Assembly (NCBI GenBank): GCA_963775295.1
Contig: CAVZIK010000006.1
Span: forward strand, 2,170,001 to 2,234,000
Direction: 5' to 3'
Source of the DNA: JAMDEO01 sp963775295
Lineage (GTDB): Bacteria > Actinomycetota > Thermoleophilia > RBG-16-64-13
DNA: 64,000 nt
The notes under the pieces: generated by a model
Told to the model about the DNA's origin: nothing
What the model saw: only the letters and a program-made list of their open reading frames with translations
Database searches by the model: none
In this document: positions 42,758 through 49,322 of the stretch, one piece after another
Layout: every line of letters starts with the position of its first letter
Position numbering within the stretch: the stretch's first letter is position 1
Translations under genes and position numbers: made by a program

Positions 42758-44698
42758 TTGTCTAGGTGTGCGTACGGTTGGATGGGCAAGATCCTGCATG
42801 TGGACCTCACGTCGGGCTCCTTCGCAGAGATTGCGACAGATGACTACTCCCTGTACCTGGGCGGACGGGGCATCGCTACGCGCCTTTACTGGGAGAAGGT
42901 GACACCAGAGGTCGGCGCTTTCGACCCGGCAAGCCGGCTTATATTTATGACCGGTCCCGTTGTCGGCACGGGAGCCCAAGGAGCTGCACGCATGTGCGTC
43001 GCCGGAAAATCTCCCATGGCGTTCCCGGAGGCATACTGTTACGGAAGTGTGGGGGGACAGTTCCCGGCGGAACTCAAGAACGCGGGCTGGGACGGTATCG
43101 TGCTCGATGGGCGGGCGGACTCGCCGGTCTACCTAGTAGTCCGAAATGGCGAACCGACTCTGCTGGATGGGTGTGAGCTGTGGGGGCAGGGGACATTCGC
43201 CGTTGAGTCTCTCATCGCCGATAAGTACGGCGACCGGGCGAGATTCGTGACCACGGGGGTGTCGGGAGAGAACAGGGTGCGATCGGCGATCCTCTACGCT
43301 TCTTTGCAGGGCACAGTGACGGCGGGCTTCGGCTCGGTGATGGCCTCAAAGAATCTCAAGGCGGTCGTGGTCCGGGGAACCGGGCGACCCCGCGTAGCCG
43401 ATCCGGGGCGTATGGCGGAGCTGTCGCGCCGCGCTCGCGAGTTGAGCGACACCTGCAACTTTGACACCCTGCGGCACATCGAGGAGACCGGTCGTAGCGA
43501 TCTGCTGCAAGTCCTCGGTCGCCGCCATTGTTATCAGTGCGCGCTTAACTGTCAAAAGAAGATCTACAAGATCGGCAACGACGACGAATTGGTGGGTCTG
43601 CGTGGTTGTCAGGCGATGGAGTACTATCTGCCCTGGGTCTACGGCCAAGAGCACGAGCCGCTGAAAACTCTCTTCGAGGCGTCCGCGCTCGCCAACGACT
43701 ACGCCCTGTGCACCTTCGAGCTTGAGATGATGATCAAATGGCTCGCGGCCTGCCGGCGCAATGGGGCGCTCACGGAGCAGGAGACGGGGCTGCCACTGTC
43801 GCGCATAGGCACTAGGGAGTTTCTTGTAGCACTGCTCCAAACCATCGTCCACCGCGCCGGCTTCGGCAACGTCCTGGCTGAAGGGATGATGCGGATACGC
43901 GGGCTCGTGTCGCCCAGCGCTGCCGCGCTCTTCCCTCACGGTGTCGCTCCGGTCGGCCAATCGGACATGGGCCCGGCGCGACTTTATACAGCACATGCCC
44001 TCGTGTATCCGTTTGAAACCCGCATGCATCCGCTCAGCCTCCACGAGACCACGTACCTGTGCAATCCTTGGAGGGCGCATCAAAAGGATCCGTCGTCGTC
44101 GAATGTCACACCTGAGGCCTTTGTGGAGGCAGCGGAGGAGCTGTGGGGGAGCAAAGCGGCGGCGAACATGCTGAGCTACGAGGGCAAAGCCACTGCGGCC
44201 CGGAACGTCCAAAACCGGGGCTATCTGCGCGACAGTCTGGGATTCTGCGATTTCATCTATCCGGTGAGTTATTCGTTCAGCAAGCTCGGGCCTCGGGGAG
44301 ATGCCGACCTGGAGGCGAAGTTCTTCACCGCGGCCACCGGCCTCGACGCGTCCGAGTTGCCAGTGCATGCGGAGCGCATATTCAACCTGCAGCGGCTGAT
44401 CAGCGTGCGAGAGGGTCACCGGGTACCGGACGACGACTATCCGCCGGAATTCAACTTCACAGTTCCGCTGCCCGCGGGCGCCTCCGGGGAAAAGGTGATC
44501 ATGCCCGGGGAAAATGGTCGACCGGTGGATGCCGTCGGCAACATGCTCGACAAGGATAAGTACGAGACGATTCGCAAGGAATACTACCTACTTCGCGGCT
44601 GGGACGAAGAGACCGGGATACCCACCCCGGAGACTCTCCATCGGCTTGGCATGGGGGACGTGGTCGCGTCGTCGCCGGCGCGTCCGCCCACAGCGTAA
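42758..44698 (+). CDS. Aldehyde:ferredoxin oxidoreductase family protein, 646 aa
   Basis: Tungsten (or molybdenum) pterin enzyme. The N-terminal AOR domain has MGKILHVDLTSGSFAE, YLGGRGIATRLYWEKV and GSVGGQFPAELKNAGWDGIV. The [4Fe-4S] ligands are Cys258, Cys261 and Cys265 in HCYQCALNC, plus Cys497 in DSLGFCDF. The C-terminal domain ends in ETGIPTPETLHRLGMGDVVA followed by SSPARPPTA. It oxidises aldehydes to acids with ferredoxin in anaerobes, though many family members have other substrates. The TTG start at 42758 keeps the usual YGWMGKIL beginning. The last 17 nt, including the stop, belong to the 289-bp repeat, so the tail may have been altered by that repeat. Confidence 0.9.
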   Translation: MSRCAYGWMGKILHVDLTSGSFAEIATDDYSLYLGGRGIATRLYWEKVTPEVGAFDPASRLIFMTGPVVGTGAQGAARMCVAGKSPMAFPEAYCYGSVGGQFPAELKNAGWDGIVLDGRADSPVYLVVRNGEPTLLDGCELWGQGTFAVESLIADKYGDRARFVTTGVSGENRVRSAILYASLQGTVTAGFGSVMASKNLKAVVVRGTGRPRVADPGRMAELSRRARELSDTCNFDTLRHIEETGRSDLLQVLGRRHCYQCALNCQKKIYKIGNDDELVGLRGCQAMEYYLPWVYGQEHEPLKTLFEASALANDYALCTFELEMMIKWLAACRRNGALTEQETGLPLSRIGTREFLVALLQTIVHRAGFGNVLAEGMMRIRGLVSPSAAALFPHGVAPVGQSDMGPARLYTAHALVYPFETRMHPLSLHETTYLCNPWRAHQKDPSSSNVTPEAFVEAAEELWGSKAAANMLSYEGKATAARNVQNRGYLRDSLGFCDFIYPVSYSFSKLGPRGDADLEAKFFTAATGLDASELPVHAERIFNLQRLISVREGHRVPDDDYPPEFNFTVPLPAGASGEKVIMPGENGRPVDAVGNMLDKDKYETIRKEYYLLRGWDEETGIPTPETLHRLGMGDVVASSPARPPTA

Positions 44699-44763
44699 TC
44701 GACGGACGCTGCGAGTAGGTGCGTATTGCGGTATTTTTCGCTGTAAATGGGTCGCTTTTGCGA

Positions 44764-44792
44764 TTGACTCTTAGTCCGATGGCAGGTAGAGT
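44764..44792 (+). promoter_or_regulatory. Sigma-70-type promoter in repeat copy 1
   Basis: TTGACT (44764-44769), 17-nt spacer, TAGAGT (44787-44792). Five of six -35 bases and four of six -10 bases match consensus. AT-rich sequence (TATTTTTCGCTGTAAAT) lies upstream where an UP element would be. Confidence 0.7.
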
Positions 44793-44798
44793 GTCTAG

Positions 44799-44954
44799 CA
44801 GAGTCCCGAGAGTTCAGACGCAGCATCTGAGGAGCTTACAAGGGGACCCGCAGAGGAAACGCGGAGGTAAATGACCGCGAAGTACAGCGAAGCGGGGACG
44901 AAGTGAGAGCCGTTGAAAGGTGAAAAGCGAGTGCACTCGGGGCTCGCTTTTTTT
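44799..44954 (+). ncRNA. Putative small RNA, about 155 nt, copy 1
   Basis: The transcript is defined by the promoter at 44764 and the terminator at 44926-44954. It can form TCAGA-CGCAGCA-TCTGA (44814-44830) and two CCGC/GCGG hairpins (44848-44864; 44875-44895) with purine-rich loops. GGA occurs about five times in unpaired-looking positions, and GCGAAG or ACGAAG about three times. I do not recognise the family. There is no credible peptide in it. Confidence 0.6.
44926..44954 (+). terminator. Intrinsic terminator in repeat copy 1
   Basis: AGCGAG (44926-44931) pairs with CTCGCT (44943-44948), followed by seven T. An alternative outer pairing, GAGCC (44906-44910) with GGCTC (44941-44945), would compete with it. 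Confidence 0.8.
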
Positions 44955-45171
44955 GTGGGTGTGCGGGCAGGGGCGCTGCTCGCCTCGGAAGGCTTCATCT
45001 CGGACGAACGGGCCGAATCCAGGTTTCCGGATCGTTTGACGGTATGATTTGCAGCCGGCGACGCCGACTGTCGGTATCATTCGGTTCCAAGTTGACTGAT
45101 CTTGATTCAATGGGAAGACGTGCGCACGCCCTTGCGGAGGTTGCTGCGCGGAGCAGGAGGCGGTCCGTCTA

Positions 45172-47043
45172 ATGCGTCCCACCGGCGGCCAGGTGGTGCG
45201 ATCCATGCGCCGAGACAAGTCCGTGCGGGGGGCGAAAGTGGCTGCCGGCACGACGCGTCGGATACTGCGTTTTGCCTCTCAATACCGGGCCATTCTTGTG
45301 TTCTTTCTAGGCTTGGTGATTGTAGACGCAGTCATCGGAGCCGCCAACCCGCTCATATATCGGGAGATCATCAACAAAGGCATCCTGGGCCAGCGGGCGG
45401 GTCTCGTGGTGGCTCTCGCAGGGCTCGTTGCAATCCTCGCGATCTTGGACGCGGCGCTGTCGCTGGGCGAACGCTTTGTGTCGGCTCGGGTGGGCGAAGG
45501 TCTGGTGTTTGATATGCGGACCAAGGTCTTTGCTCATATCCAAAAGATGCCTATAGCCTTCTTCACGCGTGCGCAAACCGGTGCTCTTGTCAGCCGGCTG
45601 AACAATGATGTCCAAGGAGCCCAGGAAGCTTTTACCGACGTTCTTTCGACGGTGGTGGGAAACCTTATCAGCGTCAGTCTGGTCCTCGCCGCGATGTTTT
45701 TTCTGTCCTGGAAACTTACCCTCGTCGCGCTCATTCTTCTGCCGATCTTCGCGATTCCGGCCCGATGGTTGGGACAGCGACTGCAGACCATCATGCGGGA
45801 GCGGTATGACCTGAGCGCGGAGATGAACACGATCATGGTGGAGCGCTTCAACGTGGCGGGTGCCTTACTCGTGAAGCTGTTCGGACGCTCTGGACAAGAG
45901 GATCGGTCTTTCCAAAACAAGGCGGGGCGAGTTCGGGATATCGGCATAAGTCAGGCCATCTATGCCAGAGTGTTCTTTGTGGCGCTCATGCTCACCGCGG
46001 CACTTGCCACTGCCTTGGTCTATGGGTGGGGTGGGGTGCTCGCGGTTCGGGGAGCCCTCGACGTGGGCACTTTGGTGGCTCTGACCGCGTATCTCGCCCG
46101 CCTTTATGGTCCTCTCACAGCTCTCTCCAACGTCAACGTGGACGTCCTGACGACACTTGTGTCGTTTGAGCGTGTGTTCGAGGTCCTCGATCTGAAGCCC
46201 ATGGTGGACGAGAAGCCGGGCGCCGTCGCTTTGCGTCGTGGTCCTGCGGAGGTCAGATTCGAGCACGTGGAGTTCACCTATCCGAGCGCGGACGAGGTTT
46301 CGCTCGCCTCGCTGGAATCAGTTGCGACGACCGCCGCCGCACCGTCGCAGGGTGTCCTATTTGACGTGAGTTTCACAGTGTCGCCGGGCGAACTCGTAGC
46401 TTTGGTGGGCCCCTCAGGGGCGGGTAAGACGACCATCAGTCAACTCGTTCCTCGCCTTTACGACGCGCGAGCAGGCGCAGTCAAGATCAACGGGATGGAC
46501 GTGCGCGAGGTTACGCTCGATTCATTGAGATCTATCGTGGGCGTCGTGACCCAGGACGCACACCTCTTTCACGAGACCATCCGATCCAACCTGCTGTATG
46601 CCAAACCTGCCGCCTCGGAGGCGGAACTCGTCGAAGCGCTCCAGGGAGCGCAAATCTACCCCCTCATCGAAACACTTCCGGACGGACTGGACACACTTGT
46701 AGGAGAGCGAGGATACCGGCTTTCAGGAGGGGAGAAACAACGCTCGGCGATTGCACGACTTTTGCTGAAGGCCCCGGATGTCGTCGTCTTGGATGAAGCC
46801 ACCGCTCACCTCGATTACGAGTCGGAACTTGCGGTGCAGAGAGCGCTCAAGACGGCCCTCGCCGGACGCACGTCCCTTGTTATCGCCCACAGGCTTTCCA
46901 CTGTGCGTGACGCCGATCAGATCCTTGTCTTGGATGCCGGAAGAATCGTACAGCGCGGTCGTCACAAGGAGCTTCTGGCGGCGGGGGGTTTGTATACGGA
47001 TCTGTATCGGACCCAGTTCCACGAACCACCCCGCGGGCATTGA
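45172..47043 (+). CDS. ABC exporter, fused membrane and ATPase domains, 623 aa
   Basis: Half-transporter of the MsbA/MdlB type. The membrane domain spans residues about 30-330 with six helices (ILVFFLGLVIVDAVIGAANP; VVGNLISVSLVLAAMFFLSW). The ATPase domain spans about 360-610: Walker A VGPSGAGKTTISQL near residue 413, signature YRLSGGEKQRSAIARLL near 517, Walker B DVVVLDEATAHLD, and H-loop IAHRLST. It should work as a homodimer and export a lipid, drug or peptide. There is no N-terminal peptidase domain. It lies between the two 289-bp repeats, converging with a radical SAM gene. The start is the ATG at 45172 or a nearby ATG at 45205. Confidence 0.92.
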   Translation: MRPTGGQVVRSMRRDKSVRGAKVAAGTTRRILRFASQYRAILVFFLGLVIVDAVIGAANPLIYREIINKGILGQRAGLVVALAGLVAILAILDAALSLGERFVSARVGEGLVFDMRTKVFAHIQKMPIAFFTRAQTGALVSRLNNDVQGAQEAFTDVLSTVVGNLISVSLVLAAMFFLSWKLTLVALILLPIFAIPARWLGQRLQTIMRERYDLSAEMNTIMVERFNVAGALLVKLFGRSGQEDRSFQNKAGRVRDIGISQAIYARVFFVALMLTAALATALVYGWGGVLAVRGALDVGTLVALTAYLARLYGPLTALSNVNVDVLTTLVSFERVFEVLDLKPMVDEKPGAVALRRGPAEVRFEHVEFTYPSADEVSLASLESVATTAAAPSQGVLFDVSFTVSPGELVALVGPSGAGKTTISQLVPRLYDARAGAVKINGMDVREVTLDSLRSIVGVVTQDAHLFHETIRSNLLYAKPAASEAELVEALQGAQIYPLIETLPDGLDTLVGERGYRLSGGEKQRSAIARLLLKAPDVVVLDEATAHLDYESELAVQRALKTALAGRTSLVIAHRLSTVRDADQILVLDAGRIVQRGRHKELLAAGGLYTDLYRTQFHEPPRGH

Positions 47044-47052
47044 GCGCGCCGA

Positions 47053-47091
47053 CGACACGAGCTGCCCAATGGCGACACGAGGTGCCCAATG
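47053..47091. repeat. Two 19-bp tandem repeats
   Basis: CGACACGAGCTGCCCAATG (47053-47071) and CGACACGAGGTGCCCAATG (47073-47091) differ at one base and lie in the short gap between the convergent ABC and radical SAM genes. Significance unknown. Confidence 0.7.
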
Positions 47092-47154
47092 TTGCGGCGG
47101 CGGTTCCGGCTGAGACGCTCCGGCCAGATACAGCGGTGCTCGCAGGTGTCGCGT

Positions 47155-48210
47155 TCAGCCGATTCCTAGTCGCAGGGCGCGCCACAGCATGAAAGGACGG
47201 AGTTGCCATGCCCACGACGTCTCGATGACGTCCGGGTTGTTGCAGGCAGTGCAGACATCGGCTCGGGCAAGCATGGCCCGATACGCGCGCGAGCGGACGA
47301 TTTCGGCCAGTGACGTTCCGGTTTGTCGCATGTCTGAGACTGTGGTGAGGACAACGTCCCGACGTGTGCAGTCCCGGATTGAGCCATCCGCCTTGACCGT
47401 GAGAGTCGCATGCGGAAAGCGACAGTCGTAGTCCTCCAGTCCGGCGTTGGACCTCAGAAGGTCCAAGTACCGCCCGCTGGTCAGCAGCGGATAGCCGGCT
47501 GCTTGAAGTTCGCGAGCGAGGCTTGCGGCCTGCCTGAGTTCCTGCGAAGACAGAGCCAGACTTCGCTTTGCCTCGGTGGGGCCTGCCGCAAGCAAAACTC
47601 CCGTTTCCATGGGGCAGAAATAGAGGCCGGCTTTCCACCGTTTGGCCACCGGTGCCACTCGACGTAACGCGCCGCGGTTCAGTTTGGAAAGGACCGTGTT
47701 CACGAGAAGGCGGGGTCGCAAGGGATCGAAGTCGAGCGCGGTCATGAAGCGGTCCAGCCGAGAGTACAGTCCCGGAAGAGAGCGAAGACGGTCATGGGCG
47801 TCGCCAACGTCGTCAAGGCTCACTATCAATGTGTGCACCCATCCCCTGAGGCTTGGCCAGCGTTGCGGCAGCAGCCAACCATTGGTGATGAGGGTGACTG
47901 ACAAACCCGCCGAGCAGGCAACCTCTAGCAACTGAGGAAGGTCGTGCCTCGATAAGGGCTCCCCGCCCCACACTACCAGCTCCGGAAAGCCGGCCGTTCC
48001 CGCCGCCCGATATAGCCACGCGATCTCTTCCCCGGTAAGCTCCGTGAAGCGTAAATCGGCCGTGGGGTCGGCATCGAGCCGCCACAGACAGGTATCGCAT
48101 CTGGCATTGCAGGCGCGGGTGATGAGGTGACTGAGGATGATCGGGCGCCCTTGAAGGCGGGCCCGTGCCAGCCGCCGTGCGAGTCGAATGTTTGAACGGG
48201 TGGAGACCAT
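47155..48210 (-). CDS. Radical SAM protein with SPASM-like C-terminus, 351 aa
   Basis: Radical SAM cluster motif at Cys34, Cys38 and Cys41 (ACNARCDTCLW), followed by PELVVWGGEPLSRHDLPQLL (the GGE motif) and SVTLITNGWLLPQRWPSLRG. The C-terminal region has extra Cys residues (YDCRFPHATLTVKADGSIRD-C and ADVCTACNN) that fit a SPASM or twitch auxiliary cluster. Such enzymes often modify peptides or act as sactisynthase/anaerobic maturases. No precursor peptide gene is evident, and the only clear neighbour is the convergent ABC exporter. ATG 48210 is chosen over the TTG at 48252, which overlaps the edge of the repeat. Confidence 0.85.
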   Translation of the reverse strand: MVSTRSNIRLARRLARARLQGRPIILSHLITRACNARCDTCLWRLDADPTADLRFTELTGEEIAWLYRAAGTAGFPELVVWGGEPLSRHDLPQLLEVACSAGLSVTLITNGWLLPQRWPSLRGWVHTLIVSLDDVGDAHDRLRSLPGLYSRLDRFMTALDFDPLRPRLLVNTVLSKLNRGALRRVAPVAKRWKAGLYFCPMETGVLLAAGPTEAKRSLALSSQELRQAASLARELQAAGYPLLTSGRYLDLLRSNAGLEDYDCRFPHATLTVKADGSIRDCTRRDVVLTTVSDMRQTGTSLAEIVRSRAYRAMLARADVCTACNNPDVIETSWAWQLRPFMLWRALRLGIG

Positions 48211-48337
48211 GGGTGATTCTACACCCACCGAGGTTCCCGAGACCTTCCCCAAGGTGTCCGCCCACAGCGTAATCGACGGACGCTGCGAGTAGGTGCGTAT
48301 TGCGGTATTTTTCGCTGTAAATGGGTCGCTTTTGCGA

Positions 48338-48366
48338 TTGACTCTTAGTCCGATGGCAGGTAGAGT
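48338..48366 (+). promoter_or_regulatory. Sigma-70-type promoter in repeat copy 2
   Basis: Same boxes as in copy 1 (TTGACT, 17 nt, TAGAGT), at the same offset inside the repeat. Confidence 0.7.
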
Positions 48367-48372
48367 GTCTAG

Positions 48373-48528
48373 CAGAGTCCCGAGAGTTCAGACGCAGCAT
48401 CTGAGGAGCTTACAAGGGGACCCGCAGAGGAAACGCGGAGGTAAATGACCGCGAAGTACAGCGAAGCGGGGACGAAGTGAGAGCCGTTGAAAGGTGAAAA
48501 GCGAGTGCACTCGGGGCTCGCTTTTTTT
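48373..48528 (+). ncRNA. Putative small RNA, about 155 nt, copy 2
   Basis: Identical to copy 1 from promoter to terminator, so two active copies would make the same RNA. Downstream is about 290 bp without a gene before the 4-fold beta flower protein gene. Confidence 0.6.
48500..48528 (+). terminator. Intrinsic terminator in repeat copy 2
   Basis: AGCGAG/CTCGCT stem followed by seven T, as in copy 1. Confidence 0.8.
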
Positions 48529-48818
48529 GTGGGTGTGCGGGCAGAACCCGGTTGCAGTCAGTTTCGGCCTTGCGGCAAGGGCAGCATCCGATGTTTGCCA
48601 GTGCGCCGGCGCTTCGTTGTCCACCCATGCGTGTATTCCTGGAGTGCAGGCTTCAGGGTGCGGCGCCAGGTCATACGCCGCGCAAGAACGCCATCGCCCG
48701 AAGCTGTGTTCCTTTGTTTGGTCGTGTTTCGACAAAGGGTATGAGACATCGAAAGAGGAGATCAGAGTAACCCGCACGACAGCGGTGGCACGCTTTTGCA
48801 CTCCAAAGGAGGACGTCG

Positions 48819-49112
48819 GTGGCCAAAACGGGACTGTGGAAGGCGCGGTCCGGAGTATTTGCGGGATGGAAGGACGGAGACCAGCTTTACGACTCTCAGG
48901 GATGCCATGTCGGTTACTTCAACGGGAATGTGGCCTACACCAGCGAAGGTACCTACGTGGGTGAGATCTATCGAGACGACTGGATAGGCAAGAGGGAGGG
49001 GGCTGAGCCTGGCCACGAAAGCGTGTCTTGCTCTCTCGAATCGCTCACTCTAGCTCCATATCCTGATAGAACCGGCCTGGATTTGGCTGGATGGAGCGAC
49101 CCGGACTTGTAA
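48819..49112 (+). CDS. 4-fold beta flower-type protein, 97 aa
   Basis: GTG at 48819 follows AAAGGAGG. The first 60 residues (VFAGWKDGDQLYDSQGCHVG, YFNGNVAYTSEGTYVGEIYR, DDWIGKR) match the repeating G-x-x-Y/W pattern of 4-fold beta flower proteins, common hypothetical proteins of actinobacteria. The C-terminal 35 residues are low in structure. Function unknown. Confidence 0.75.
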   Translation: MAKTGLWKARSGVFAGWKDGDQLYDSQGCHVGYFNGNVAYTSEGTYVGEIYRDDWIGKREGAEPGHESVSCSLESLTLAPYPDRTGLDLAGWSDPDL

Positions 49113-49308
49113 CCATAGGGGACCGCCGCGCGCGGAGTGATCGCGAATTGGGGTTGCAATGGATGGCCACCGTGCCGAATGTCTGCCCGGCCGGGTACTT
49201 GAGTCGGCTGTCTGCTTCGGTGCGAAAGCCATTCATCAGAGTGTGGTCAACCGACTCGGTGGTGGCTGGCGCGAAATAAGCGCGCTCCGATAGTTCCCCC
49301 TTCACTGT

Positions 49309-49314
49309 TATACT
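49309..49314 (+). promoter_or_regulatory. -10 box giving a leaderless mRNA for the UPF0182 gene
   Basis: TATACT ends 8 bp before the ATG at 49323, and there is no ribosome binding site. A transcript starting 6-8 nt after the box would begin at or next to the start codon, a common arrangement in actinobacteria. No good -35 box is seen. Confidence 0.5.
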
Positions 49315-49322
49315 CAAGCACC

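Larger units (their letters stand above)
44682..44970 (+). repeat. 289-bp perfect direct repeat, copy 1
   Basis: Base-for-base the same, as far as I can read, as 48256-48544. It begins inside the last codons of the AOR gene (its first 17 nt end that gene) and finishes just after GTGCGGGCAG. It holds an AT-rich stretch, a promoter, a purine-rich RNA region and a terminator. The distance between the copies is 3574 bp. No open reading frame inside looks real. Confidence 0.95.
48256..48544 (+). repeat. 289-bp perfect direct repeat, copy 2
   Basis: Same as 44682-44970. Its first 17 nt duplicate the end of the AOR gene, although no AOR gene precedes it here. It starts a few bases upstream of the divergently read radical SAM gene. 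Confidence 0.95.

Noticed and set aside
43346..44419. 357-codon open frame antisense to the AOR gene
   Set aside because: Same reasons; the AOR protein has all its iron-sulfur ligands on the other strand.
44906..44945. Stretch resembling a group II intron domain V (GAGCC ... GGCTC)
   Set aside because: The internal bulge and catalytic triad pattern are not those of domain V, and there is no intron-encoded protein nearby.
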